A DNA stretch of 64,000 nt from Gammaproteobacteria bacterium (lineage in GTDB: Bacteria > Pseudomonadota > Gammaproteobacteria > Pseudomonadales > UBA5518): assembly GCA_016718385.1 (NCBI GenBank), contig JADKDK010000002.1:62001-126000 (forward strand), written 5' to 3'. Positions 44,300 to 53,070 of the stretch are shown piece by piece; the first letter of the stretch is position 1; each line of letters starts with the position of its first letter. The position numbers and the translations under genes were made by a program. The notes under the pieces are model-generated. The model was not told the DNA's origin, searched no databases, and saw only the letters and a program-made list of their open reading frames with translations.

Positions 44300-44646
44300 G
44301 GGTGCCTCGCAAGGTTTGTCAGAAGTGGAGCGCAACTGCGCCGGAGTTGTAACGCGTGAAATAATACGCCAGTTCGGTCGCCATAATTTGATCGCGCGCA
44401 AGGTCTTTGGCCGGCGGCCGGAATGGTCAGAACCCGGGCTGATACTTGCCCGGGTGGCGGGCTACTCTGGTGGCGCGCGTTTACCCGAACCCGCTGGAAT
44501 TTTTGTGTGTGAATGCCCCGCGGCATTCTGGCGTGGCGCGATCGGCTGCCGTTAAGCTGGAGATGGCGGACGCGGGGAAGAGTGGTTCGGGCTCACCCTG
44601 CGGACCTGGAGCAGACCGATCAGGACGAATCGCGAGGTTGGGTTCG
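44300..44646. other. Divergent intergenic region, 347 bases, with one inverted repeat
   Basis: This gap separates the SYLF gene (minus) from the CDF transporter gene (plus) and must hold both promoters. The clear structure is ACCCGGGC (44432-44439) and GCCCGGGT (44448-44455), an 8-bp perfect inverted repeat around 8 bases, operator-like. A TATTAT on the minus strand near 44361 could be a -10 box for the SYLF gene. The CDF frame stays open through part of this region (ATG at 44563), but that leader is not CDF-like. No small gene could be supported. Confidence 0.4.
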
Positions 44647-45573
44647 ATGGCAACGATCGAGCGGGTGATGCGCCTGCGCAGCGAACTCGAGGCACGGCTG
44701 CTGTGGAGTTCGTTGTCCGCGACCTTGCTCATCGCCGGGCTCGGCATCGTGTTCGGGCTGCTGGCCCGATCGACGGCGATCCTTTTCGACGGCTTCTTCT
44801 CGCTGCTGGATGTCGCGGTCACCTGGCTCACGCTGAAGGTCGCGCGGCTGGTGGCGAGCCAGGGTAATAACCGGTTCCAGTACGGCTTCTGGCACCTGGA
44901 GCCGCTGGTCATCGCGTTGAGGGCCTCGGTACTCGTCTTCCTCGTCGCCTATGCGTTCCTGAGTTCGGTGAACAGCCTGTTCAAGGGCGGCTATGAACCG
45001 GAGTTCGGGATCGCCCTCGCGTATGCGGCGGGTGCTGCCCTGATCTCGTTCGGCATGTGGTGGTGGATGCGCCAGCAGGCCGAGCGCATCGATTCAGGAC
45101 TGGTGCGGCTTGACGTGAAGGCCTGGCTGATGACGGCACTGATCAACGTCGCGCTGCTCATCGCCTTCGGTGCCGCGTTGGCACTGGAAGGTACGGGGGC
45201 CGCGAGATGGATCGCCTATCTCGACCCGGCGGTGCTGGCAGTGCTGGCGCTGGTGCTGCTGCCCTTGCCCTTGCGCGAGGCCCGTGCGTCCCTGGGCGAA
45301 ATCCTGATGATCAGCCCGCCGGATGTGAGCGACAGTGTGCGGGCCGTGATGGCTGACTTCGTGGCGCGCCACGGCTTCCCGGATTACCGCAGCTATAGCT
45401 ACAAGACCGGCCGTGCCCGCTTCATCGAGGTCTCGGTGCTGGTGCCACCCGAGCTGCGGCTATCGATTGCCGAGTTCGACACGCTGAGGACCGAGATCGG
45501 CGATGCGATCGGCGGCAAGGGTCCGGACCGTTGGCTCACCATTACGTTCACCGCCGATCCGGCGCATCTGTGA
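44647..45573 (+). CDS. Cation diffusion facilitator (CDF)-like transporter
   Basis: The 308-aa protein has six membrane helices and a C-terminal cytoplasmic domain (from about residue 225). Helix 2 has FDGFFSLLDV, the CDF Asp pattern. The second half-site in helix 5 reads RLDVKAWLMTAL, without the usual HxxxD, so the metal is uncertain and may not be zinc. GAGG upstream supports ATG 44647; an earlier in-frame ATG exists. Confidence 0.82.
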   Translation: MATIERVMRLRSELEARLLWSSLSATLLIAGLGIVFGLLARSTAILFDGFFSLLDVAVTWLTLKVARLVASQGNNRFQYGFWHLEPLVIALRASVLVFLVAYAFLSSVNSLFKGGYEPEFGIALAYAAGAALISFGMWWWMRQQAERIDSGLVRLDVKAWLMTALINVALLIAFGAALALEGTGAARWIAYLDPAVLAVLALVLLPLPLREARASLGEILMISPPDVSDSVRAVMADFVARHGFPDYRSYSYKTGRARFIEVSVLVPPELRLSIAEFDTLRTEIGDAIGGKGPDRWLTITFTADPAHL

Positions 45574-45621
45574 GTGGAGCGGGCGCTCACGCGGCTCGCG
45601 CCGCGTGACCGCGCGTGTTGT

Positions 45622-46209
45622 TCAGGGCGTGGCCGCGGCGGGCGTGACCTGGAATGCCACGGCTTCGATATAGGTCGCCTCCACGCGATCGCCGACGGTA
45701 ATGTTGGCGAGTTGCGCGGGATCCTCGACCGCGAGGTCGATCGAACGGTTCGGGCCCTTCAGCGTCACGGTCTTGTTCGCCGCGTCGATCGCGGTGACTT
45801 CCGCCATGATCTTCGTACGCGTGCCGATGGCGCCACCCGGGGCTTCGTCGGGTCCGGCGCCCACCTTGTCGGCCTCGTCCTGGCGCGACACCTCAGCCGT
45901 GCTGCCCTTGCGCAACTCGAGCGCCAGCGCCCTGGTGAGTTCCATCGTCACACGATCGCCGACCTTCAACTGTCCGAAGTTCTTTACGTCTGGCCCCGCG
46001 TTGATTTCCGCCACTCCACCGCCATCACCCCTGACGGTGACCATGCGCGTCTCTGCGTTGATGGCGCTGATCGTGCCGGTGTAGGACTCCGTTTCCACGG
46101 CAGCAGCGACCCCGGGAGCAGATCCTGCGACGACCGTGGCGGTCTGGGCGAGGGCGGTGACCGATGCCATGGCAGCGGCCAGGGCGAGGCTGATTGTCAG
46201 TTTGCGCAT
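45622..46209 (-). CDS. Secreted protein with two copies of a beta-rich repeat, 195 aa
   Basis: A signal peptide (to about residue 21, ALAQ) is followed by two similar units: TGTISAINAETRMVTV then LKVGDRVTMELTRALALEL, and AEVTAIDAANKTVTLKG then ITVGDRVEATYIEAVAFQV. Each has a turn-rich beta pattern like small OB/SH3-type barrels. AAAGGAA precedes ATG 46209. The gene follows the DUF2950 gene by 50 bases on the same strand, so the set DUF3300-DUF2950-this gene may be one operon. Function unknown. Confidence 0.75.
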   Translation of the reverse strand: MRKLTISLALAAAMASVTALAQTATVVAGSAPGVAAAVETESYTGTISAINAETRMVTVRGDGGGVAEINAGPDVKNFGQLKVGDRVTMELTRALALELRKGSTAEVSRQDEADKVGAGPDEAPGGAIGTRTKIMAEVTAIDAANKTVTLKGPNRSIDLAVEDPAQLANITVGDRVEATYIEAVAFQVTPAAATP

Positions 46210-46259
46210 CGTCGGGTTCCTTTGGATCGAGAGTGGAGAAACAGTCGGCTGTGCCACGT

Positions 46260-47228
46260 TCAAGGCGTCGTGGCCGCCTCGTCGTGGTCTTCGGCGCCGA
46301 GCATCGCATCGCCGGTTGGCGACCAGCCGGGATCCGGATCGAAGCTGTCGATGGCCTTGGCGATCGCGTCGGTGTCGGGCCCGAGGTCCTTCTGGAACAC
46401 GATGTCGCGCTGGTTGATCATGAATGTCATGACGCCGGAGTTGCCGTACTTGGCGGGCCACGCGATGACTGCGAAGCCGCGCGTCATGAGCCCGTTGTCG
46501 TCGAGGTAGGATGCCTTGCCCCCGGGCGCCGCGGGGCCCTGCGCCTTGAGGATGCGGTAGTAGTAGCCGTGAAAGGGCTGCGGCACGCCGGCGTGCACGT
46601 CGGCTTCGGCAAGCAGGTCACCGAGCGGGCTCAGTTCCTCGCCGTCCGCGGGCGGCCAGTAGAGCCCGTCGCGCTTGCCCTCGGTGCTCACGAATTTCTG
46701 CGCGTAGCCGGGAGGCTGCCCATCGCGCCCTGCGCTGTTGTACTCGCGCTGCGCATCGACAACCTCGTGCAGAGCCGCGATCGTCTGCAATTCGTTGCGT
46801 CCGACGCGGCGATTCAGCAACTCCTCGCGGCCGCGGTCGGTGTCGAAACGCCAACCCTCGCCCTCATTCACCAGTGGTATCGGCCACGGCCAGGCCTTGT
46901 CGCCGATCAGGGCGACCTTCGTCGTATCGTCGATATCGCTGAACTCCACGCGGGTCTCGATCATGCCCTTCACGCGCTGGAAGTCTTCCTGGTCGGCATC
47001 GTCGTCGCCGGAGGAAAACATATCCACGCTCCCGGGGCCGAACACCCGTTCGACGGCCTGGGCATCATGCGCTCCGATCAGCGCTGCCATCGCCTCAATT
47101 GCCTGTTCCGGCGTGGCGAAGGATTGTGCCGCGGGCGCTTGCGCCATCGTGCTGCTGCACCCCGCGGCCAGCACTACCAGGCTGCAGATGCCGAACCAGC
47201 GCACCATTCTCGTCGTATTGCTGCCCAT
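46260..47228 (-). CDS. DUF2950 family lipoprotein
   Basis: The 322-aa product has a lipoprotein signal (VVLAAGCSS) and the DUF2950 domain: FATPEQAIEAMAALIGAHD, WPWPIPLVNEGEGWRFDTDR, LNRRVGRNELQTIAAL, HGYYYRILKAQGPAAPGG and GVMTFMINQRDIVFQKDLG. The family is envelope-associated with no known function and is often next to DUF3300 genes, as here. ATG 47228 is preferred because GAGGAG is 7 bases upstream; a TTG start five codons earlier would overlap it. Confidence 0.88.
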   Translation of the reverse strand: MGSNTTRMVRWFGICSLVVLAAGCSSTMAQAPAAQSFATPEQAIEAMAALIGAHDAQAVERVFGPGSVDMFSSGDDDADQEDFQRVKGMIETRVEFSDIDDTTKVALIGDKAWPWPIPLVNEGEGWRFDTDRGREELLNRRVGRNELQTIAALHEVVDAQREYNSAGRDGQPPGYAQKFVSTEGKRDGLYWPPADGEELSPLGDLLAEADVHAGVPQPFHGYYYRILKAQGPAAPGGKASYLDDNGLMTRGFAVIAWPAKYGNSGVMTFMINQRDIVFQKDLGPDTDAIAKAIDSFDPDPGWSPTGDAMLGAEDHDEAATTP

Positions 47229-47239
47229 TGCGATGCTCC

Positions 47240-48194
47240 TCAACGCCTGCCGCCACCGGCGCGGCCACCACCACCGTAGGAACGCGTGCCGCGGCTGGCC
47301 GACCCGCGCGAACTGGCGGCACGATCCATATTCGGGCTGCGCGATCCACTGTACGCACTGCTGCGCTTTTCGCTGGAGCGGCTGCCGCTCGCTGCCCGAT
47401 CGCGTTGCGCGCCTGCCGTTGCGAGATCACGCTGCTGGGTCCCGGTCGCTGCGCGGTCACGTTGCTGAGTCCCGGCCGCTGCCCGGTCGCGCTGCTGGGT
47501 CCCGGCCGCTGCCCGGTCGCGCTGCTGCGTGCCGGCGGCCGCGCGATTGCCCCCCTGAGCCTGAGACCAGCCGCGGGCCTGATCCCGCGAGACACGGCTG
47601 GCGCCCTGGCCCGCACCGTACTTCCCGGCCACGTCCTGGTTGCGGTAGTTCACGCCCTTGCGGTGCGCGGGGTCGTGCTGCCAGCTGGCCTTGTTGCCGC
47701 TGCGATTCGCGATCTGGTTGTTCTGCCAGTTCACGTTGGTGTTGCGGTTGAAGTTGTTGTAGTTGTTGACGTCGATATCGACATCACCGTGGCCCCAGCC
47801 CCAGTTGCTGTCGCCCCAGATCGCAGCGCCCACGGCCATGCCGACACCGAAGGTCAGCAACCCGTAGCCGGGCGGGGGCGGGGCGTACATCGGCGGGTAG
47901 TAATAGCTCGGGTAGGACCACGCGCCGTAGACCACGGTAGGCGAGTAGCTCGGCACGTAGACCACCTCGGGCGCGGACTGCTCGATCACGATGATCTTGT
48001 CGGGTTGCTGCGTCACCACCTGCTGCTGGGTGCTCTTCAGGTTGCCTGCGTCATAGGCCTTGCCCCGCATGCGCTGCACCGCGTCCATGAGTTCCGCCTT
48101 CTGGCCGAGGAAGCCCCTCCTGCGCGGCGGCCGGAAGCGCGGCTGCGCATAGCGACAGCAGCAATGCCAGAACGGAACGTATCGTCGCCTTCAT
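47240..48194 (-). pseudogene. DUF3300 family gene with internal deletion and frameshift
   Basis: ATG 48194 begins a good signal peptide (MKATIRSVLALLLSLCAAAL, ending AAAQEG) after GGGGAGG. At about 48112-48118 this frame leaves the family and stops after 47 codons. The neighbouring frame starts with FLGQKAELMDAVQRMRGKA, which is the end of the DUF3300 core, and continues for 282 residues from ATG 48088. The roughly 80-residue core that should lie between them (APVALYPDALLAQVLMA-like in relatives) is absent. So a deletion has joined the two parts out of frame. The internal ATG would give a protein without signal peptide. The tail has 30-bp tandem repeats. Confidence 0.75.
47431..47550 (-). repeat. 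Four 30-bp tandem repeats in the DUF3300 gene
   Basis: Units start at 47431, 47461, 47491 and 47521; the third and second differ at two bases, the outer ones more. Each encodes the ten-residue unit AAAGTQQRDR or a variant on the minus strand. The repeat lies in the Gln/Arg-rich C-terminal region, and its length may vary between strains. Confidence 0.85.
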
Positions 48195-48349
48195 CGGAGT
48201 CCTCCCCGGGCCTTGCCGGCCGCGCCCGCGCAGCCTGCCGCTTCGCAGCGGATTCTATGGCTACCGGTGCGAGGTGTCGATTATCTGTTCGCGACAGTCG
48301 GGCGCGCCTTGCGTTGAATCAAGCACATGATGGCTTGCGACGCGTCGCC

Positions 48350-49291
48350 TCAGCTGGCGTGATACAGCGTTGCGGTGCCCCCGGCCACAATCGTGGTGCC
48401 CGCTTCTCCGGCGATGATCCGGCCGAGATCGGCGAGCGCGCCGATGGCCGCGCTCTTGCCGGTCGCGGCCGCGAAGCGGCATGCCGCGTCGACCTTGGGC
48501 CCCATCGATCCCGCCGCGAACGGGACCTGGGCCAGCGCTGCCGGCGAACTGCGCAGGATGGCCTTCTGTGCCGGTGCGCCCCAGTCCATGTACACCGCGT
48601 CCACATCGGTCAGCATCACGAACAGGTCCGCATCGAGCTCGCGTGCGAGCAATTCGGAGCACAGGTCCTTGTCGATCACGGCCTCGACGCCGACCAGCTT
48701 GCGCTCCGCGCCGGGCTGGTACATGGTGGGGATGCCGCCGCCACCGGCGCAGATCACGATGGTGCCGTGTTCCAGCAGCCACTTGATAGGGCGGATCTCG
48801 AAGATGCGCCTGGGCATCGGCGAGGGCACCACGCGGCGCCACTTCGGGCCGTCCGCCTTGACCACCCAGCCTTTCTCGGCCACCAGGCGGTCCGCCTCGT
48901 CCTTCTCGTAGACAGGGCCGACGAACTTGGTGGGATTCTGGAAACCGGGGTCGTCGGGATCCACCTCGACCATCGTGAGCACGGTCGCGAAGGGCCGCTC
49001 GAAGGGCAGCAGGTTGCCGAGCTCCTGTTCGATGATGTAGCCGATCATGCCCTCGGTCTCGGCCCCGAGCACATCGAGCGGGTAGGCTTCGTCGGGCTTG
49101 TAGGCCGCGCCCTGCAACGCGAGCAACCCGACCTGCGGCCCGTTGCCGTGGCTGATCACCAGCTGGTGCGCGCTGGCGATGGGCGCCAGCGCTTGCGCCG
49201 CGACGCGGATGTTCGAGCGCTGCACCTCGGCGGTCATCGGCTCACCGCGCTTCAGCAGGGCGTTGCCGCCCAGGGCGACCACGATGCGCAT
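48350..49291 (-). CDS. arcC: Carbamate kinase
   Basis: The 313-aa protein matches ArcC across its length: [15 protein letters not shown] at the start, [73 protein letters not shown], and [20 protein letters not shown]. It interconverts carbamoyl phosphate and ADP with carbamate and ATP, usually for ATP from arginine or agmatine or purine breakdown. No arcA, arcB or transporter gene adjoins it, so the source of carbamoyl phosphate is not shown. ATG 49291 follows GGAGACTGAGG. Confidence 0.95.
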   Translation of the reverse strand: MRIVVALGGNALLKRGEPMTAEVQRSNIRVAAQALAPIASAHQLVISHGNGPQVGLLALQGAAYKPDEAYPLDVLGAETEGMIGYIIEQELGNLLPFERPFATVLTMVEVDPDDPGFQNPTKFVGPVYEKDEADRLVAEKGWVVKADGPKWRRVVPSPMPRRIFEIRPIKWLLEHGTIVICAGGGGIPTMYQPGAERKLVGVEAVIDKDLCSELLARELDADLFVMLTDVDAVYMDWGAPAQKAILRSSPAALAQVPFAAGSMGPKVDAACRFAAATGKSAAIGALADLGRIIAGEAGTTIVAGGTATLYHAS

Positions 49292-49335
49292 GGCCTCAGT
49301 CTCCGTGGGCTGGCATTCATGCCGACAAAAATCCA

Positions 49336-50664
49336 TCAGTACGTATACGACACGTAGAGCATCGAATACAGCCAGTCCTCTTCGCCGCCGGTCCACTCCT
49401 TCGCCGCATCACCGGGCGCGAGGTTGGCGAGTATGCCGATCACATGAATTTGCTCGGTGGCCGCCCAGTCGAGCGTGAAGTTCAGTTCCTGGCCCCAGTC
49501 GTCGCTGCTCACCGGCGTGCCCCAGATCTGCTTCTGGTCCAGCGTGAAGTCGTAGTACATGACATTGAGGGTCACGGACCGGGTGGGCTGCATCTCGACG
49601 CGCAAGCGATGACTCAACACGTTGCCGTTGGTGAGCGGGTAGCTGCCGGTGATCTCGCCCTGGAACCACGAACCGTAGTCGTCGAAGCCGTAGGCGATTT
49701 CGCGGAACTGTTCGTCCTCGGGAGTGCTCGGGTCATCGCCGTCGAAGTGCGCGTAGCGGTAGCTGAAGGTTGGTGTCCAGCAGATTTCCTTCGTCCTCCA
49801 GCCGACCTCGCCGAACCAGCCGTCGGCCTCGATCTGCTCGCTGTCCTCGCGGGCGAATTCGCCGCTGATCGAAAGTCCCTCGAGCGCGCCGCCCGGCGTC
49901 CAGTCGAGGCGCGCATCATAGACATCCAGCTCGTCCAAGCCCGGCACATTGGGATCCGCGACGATGTAGGTCGCGCCCAGCTTCGTGCTGCCGAAAAATG
50001 TGTATTCGGCGTTGGCGCCATAGGCCTCGCCCTCGGTGCCGCCGCGGCGCGGACGGTTTTCGAGGCGGAAGCCCTCCAGCAGCATCTCGTCGCTCTTCAG
50101 GCTTGCGATGACCGCTCCCTTGAAGGCGCTGCGCATGCCGATGAACCAGCCGCCGAAGTGTCCGCCGTCGCTACCGCCGTCGGCGATCAGCATGCCGGTG
50201 CCAATCTTGTAGTCCTGGCGGCCCGCGCTGATCGAAATGCTGTCGTTCTCGAGGCCGTCGAAGAGGTTGTCCGTCTTCCAGCCTATGTGCCTCTGCTCGG
50301 TGTTGAAGTCGTCGGTATCGTCGCTGCCGATTGTCAGTCCCGAGGCATCGTCACTCTCGGTGCGCGTGTAGACGCCGCTCAACTGGCCAAAGGCCGTGCC
50401 GCCCGCCACGGGCATTTCCAGTGACAGGCGTGGCTCGACGCCGTACTCGCTCCAGTTGTCGGTGGTATTTCCCAGGAAGGCGTTGGACTCGCCGAACCAG
50501 GAATCCTTGTTGGCGAAGGCGGCGGCCGCGGCGTCGAGGTTGAAAGCGAGCTTCGTGTCGCCCTTGCTATGGACGTCGTATCCCCCGAATGCCGAGCTGG
50601 CCGCGAGCCCGGCTCCCAGCACGAGCGCGCCGCGAATGGCCGCGGGAATTGACTTGATTTTCAT
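49336..50664 (-). CDS. Outer-membrane beta-barrel porin-like protein
   Basis: The 442-aa product has a signal peptide (to about residue 27, SAFGG) followed by alternating amphipathic strands, acidic loops ([18 protein letters not shown]) and a terminal aromatic residue in YVSYTY, as needed for BAM recognition. Segments [20 protein letters not shown] and [17 protein letters not shown] recall alginate-export or phosphate/organic-acid porin-like families, but substrate is not assigned. AGGAG precedes ATG 50664. It follows carbamate kinase's upstream end by 44 bases on the same strand. Confidence 0.8.
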   Translation of the reverse strand: MKIKSIPAAIRGALVLGAGLAASSAFGGYDVHSKGDTKLAFNLDAAAAAFANKDSWFGESNAFLGNTTDNWSEYGVEPRLSLEMPVAGGTAFGQLSGVYTRTESDDASGLTIGSDDTDDFNTEQRHIGWKTDNLFDGLENDSISISAGRQDYKIGTGMLIADGGSDGGHFGGWFIGMRSAFKGAVIASLKSDEMLLEGFRLENRPRRGGTEGEAYGANAEYTFFGSTKLGATYIVADPNVPGLDELDVYDARLDWTPGGALEGLSISGEFAREDSEQIEADGWFGEVGWRTKEICWTPTFSYRYAHFDGDDPSTPEDEQFREIAYGFDDYGSWFQGEITGSYPLTNGNVLSHRLRVEMQPTRSVTLNVMYYDFTLDQKQIWGTPVSSDDWGQELNFTLDWAATEQIHVIGILANLAPGDAAKEWTGGEEDWLYSMLYVSYTY

Positions 50665-50704
50665 GATGCCGAACTCCTGTACACGTTACATCCGGAGGCG
50701 CGAG

Positions 50705-51085
50705 TCATGACGTCCTGATGACCGCGCCGATAGAGAACCGCGCCCGCTCGTCGCGCGCGAGGCGTAGCGCATTAGCCACGCCACGCAGGCCAGCGCGGCC
50801 ACGAATACGATCAGGCCGAAGAGGATGGCGTTTCTCCGCATCGCCGAGCACCGCCGCCGCCACGGCGCGGCAAAAGTCAGTCTCCAGACCCTGCCAGCGT
50901 CCTGCCGCGTCCCGCGCCGCAAGGCCCGGCACCGCGTCGCTCACGCCGCAGCGCAGCGTGCCGCGCTTGTGGATGTCCTGCGCGGTGGTGCCGGCGTGGG
51001 CGCCCGCTTGCCACAGGCAGGTCGCGAACAGCGCGACCAGCAGGTGTCGTGCGGTTCGTCGGACGGTTGTGCGCGGACAGCCCAT
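50705..51085 (-). pseudogene. N-terminal remnant of an amino-acid ABC transporter binding protein
   Basis: ATG 51085 with GGAG upstream starts a signal peptide (to about residue 31). It is followed by TAQDIHKRGTLRCGVSDAVPG and RWQGLETDFCRAVAAAVLGDA, the start of AapJ/general-amino-acid-type periplasmic binding proteins. After residue about 84 homology ends and an Arg-rich tail runs to a stop at 126 residues; intact proteins are about 340 aa. In another frame the same tail encodes a hydrophobic helix (AILFGLIVFVAALACVAWL). No permease or ATPase genes follow. Most likely a decayed gene. Confidence 0.65.
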
Positions 51086-51120
51086 GCTCCACCTCGTCGG
51101 GATCGATTGTGCTGCACATG

Positions 51121-51142
51121 GTCCGGATGAATCCGGACCCAC
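51121..51142 (-). repeat. REP-type hairpin after the second phospholipase D gene
   Basis: On the minus strand GTGG is followed by GTCCGGATTCATCCGGAC, identical to the first hairpin at 7846-7863. The bases after it (CATGT here, AATGT there) are also similar. The element starts 3 bases after the phospholipase stop codon. Confidence 0.7.
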
Positions 51143-51145
51143 GGG

Positions 51146-52765
51146 TCAAAGATATTTTTCCAGCGGCCACAGCGCGAAGAATTCCGAGCTCAGACGGCGG
51201 CTCCAGGAGGTCGCGGGTTCCGTGTCGGATTGCGCGCCGCCCGGTGCCGACGCATCGGATCGCCACACCAGGTTGCCATGCTCGTCACGCGCCACCTGCC
51301 AGCTGTTCGCGGGCTTCATGTTGTGCTCGATGGCCTGCGCAATGCCGGCGGCCATTTCCGGGCTATCGATCACCAGGCCGGATTCCGCATTGAGGTAGCG
51401 CGAGCGCATGTTCAGGTTCAACGAGCCGACGTACACGGTTTGCCGGTCCAGCACGTAGGTCTTGGCGTGCAGGGCGAAGACATGCGGTGGCAGGCAGGCG
51501 CCCGCATTCATTATCAGTTCGCGGCAGGATGCCGCGTCGGGGCGCAATTCGTGCAATTCGACGCCGCTGTCGAGGATGCGCTCGCGCCGCCGCGCGTAGG
51601 CCGCGTGATTGGGCGTGACGTCGTTCGAGGCCAGCGAGTTGGTCAGTGCCCGCACCTGGATGCCCTGCGCGTGCAGCCATGCCACGCCTTCCAGCGTGGT
51701 GTCGTCCAGCACCAGGTAGGCCGACTCGATCAGCAGCTCCTTGCGCACCGTCGCGGCGATCGCGTCCAGCGCGCTCGAGCCGGCCTGAGGCAGCATGGTC
51801 GCGGCGACGGTCTCGGGTGCGGCGGGTCGGTCGTGCACCAGCGTCGCCTGCGCCTGGGTCATCCCCGCGAAACTCGTGCGCAGGCGCTGCGGCGCATCGC
51901 TGCGCTGTGGCAGCGCGCCGTGCAGTGCCTCGATGGTGTGCGCGGCACGCTCGAACGCCGCGCTGTCCGGTTTGCCCATGGCATCGGGCTGCGTGTCGGT
52001 CAGCGCCGCGATCGGCCGGCTCAGCGCGGCATTCCAGAAGTCGTCGAACATCTGCGCAGTGGTATCGACCACGGGGCCGATGGCCACCACGTCGCGGTCG
52101 CGGAAATTCAGGTGTGCATGGGCATCGAAGTACTCGTCGCCGATATTGCGCCCACCGATGATCGTGACGGAATCGTCGACCGTGAAGGTTTTCACGTGCA
52201 TGCGCCGGTTCAGGCGCTTGAAGTCTCCCAGCAGGTTCAGGACGCGCCCGGCGCCGTGACGCCGCGCGAAGGGGTTGTAGACGCGGACCTCGATGTTCGG
52301 GTGCGAGTCCAGCAGCGCGAGTGCGGCGTCGCGCCCGGCCACGTTCACATCGTCGAGCAGCAGGCGCACGTGCACGCCGCGCCCGGCGGCCGCGTACAGC
52401 CGATGGGCCAGGTAGATGCCCGTCACATCGCTGTTCCAGATGTAGTACTGCAGGTCGATGGCGCGTTCGGCGGTCTCGATCAGCGCGGCGCGCTCGAGGA
52501 AGGCATCGCGGCCGGTGTCCAGCACGCGCACGCCGCTCAGACCCTCGGGCAGGCCTTGCGTGGCGACCAGCTGCCCGAGCGTGGTAGCGGCGCCCGCGGT
52601 GAAATGCGTTTGCAGCGCCAGCGGCGCCGGCTGGGCCGGCAGCCGGGCACAGCCGGGCAGCAGCGCGAGCAGCGCAACGACGCACCAGCGTAGCGCCTGC
52701 ACGTGCAGGCGCACGGCGTGGCCGGTGCGAGCGCACTGCGCGGGGATTGGGCCGGAGATGCTCAC
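51146..52765 (-). CDS. Phospholipase D / cardiolipin synthase C-like lipoprotein (copy 2)
   Basis: From GTG 52765 the product is 539 aa. It has a lipoprotein-like signal (LLALLPGCA, Cys39), HVKTFTVDDSVTIIGGRNIG as first HKD and HAKTYVLDRQTVYVGS as second, and ends in PLEKYL like copy 1. It is the closest relative of 34902-36509 in this window and shares YYIWNSD, LASNDV and PANSW blocks. The GTG overlaps the stop of a 39-codon ORF (GTGA). A GTG at 52714 is an alternative start closer to the hydrophobic segment. Confidence 0.85.
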   Translation of the reverse strand: MSISGPIPAQCARTGHAVRLHVQALRWCVVALLALLPGCARLPAQPAPLALQTHFTAGAATTLGQLVATQGLPEGLSGVRVLDTGRDAFLERAALIETAERAIDLQYYIWNSDVTGIYLAHRLYAAAGRGVHVRLLLDDVNVAGRDAALALLDSHPNIEVRVYNPFARRHGAGRVLNLLGDFKRLNRRMHVKTFTVDDSVTIIGGRNIGDEYFDAHAHLNFRDRDVVAIGPVVDTTAQMFDDFWNAALSRPIAALTDTQPDAMGKPDSAAFERAAHTIEALHGALPQRSDAPQRLRTSFAGMTQAQATLVHDRPAAPETVAATMLPQAGSSALDAIAATVRKELLIESAYLVLDDTTLEGVAWLHAQGIQVRALTNSLASNDVTPNHAAYARRRERILDSGVELHELRPDAASCRELIMNAGACLPPHVFALHAKTYVLDRQTVYVGSLNLNMRSRYLNAESGLVIDSPEMAAGIAQAIEHNMKPANSWQVARDEHGNLVWRSDASAPGGAQSDTEPATSWSRRLSSEFFALWPLEKYL

Positions 52766-52881
52766 GCCGGCGTGCAGGAGCCGATCATCACGATGGCCCC
52801 GCTCAGCTGCTTCTTCGCGGCATCCGTGCTCGCGACCAGCGTCCCCGGGACGGATGCAAGCACTTTGCTGGTAGGACTCAT
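52762..52881 (-). CDS. Candidate 39-aa peptide coupled to the phospholipase D gene
   Basis: ATG 52881 has GGGAG six bases upstream and the ORF ends in GTGA, sharing bases with the phospholipase start. Product: MSPTSKVLASVPGTLVASTD at the N-terminus and a hydrophobic C-terminal stretch (LSGAIVMIGSCTPA). It could be a small membrane peptide or a leader that sets phospholipase translation. No family is recognised. The ribosome-binding site and the overlap are the only support. Confidence 0.35.
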   Translation of the reverse strand: MSPTSKVLASVPGTLVASTDAAKKQLSGAIVMIGSCTPA

Positions 52882-53070
52882 TCGATACTCCCGGAACTTG
52901 CGACAGGTGGCCGCGCCTGGGGGCCGCGGCGCGACGGCAACGCCGCTGCACTCTAGCTCACGCACTCGCCGAATTGAACGTGGCGCAAGACGCATTTTTT
53001 CATCAGGTGACCGCAGGGGCGGTCACGCGCCGGCCACGGAACTGGCGTTCAAGGAGGAGACGGCGGCTGA

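Noticed and set aside
44298..44555. An 85-codon plus-strand frame before the CDF gene
   Set aside because: It overlaps the SYLF promoter region, has no ribosome-binding site and Arg/Cys-rich composition typical of noise.
47431..47550. CRISPR-like array of 30-bp units
   Set aside because: The units are contiguous with no spacers, lie in frame inside a coding region, and no cas gene is near.
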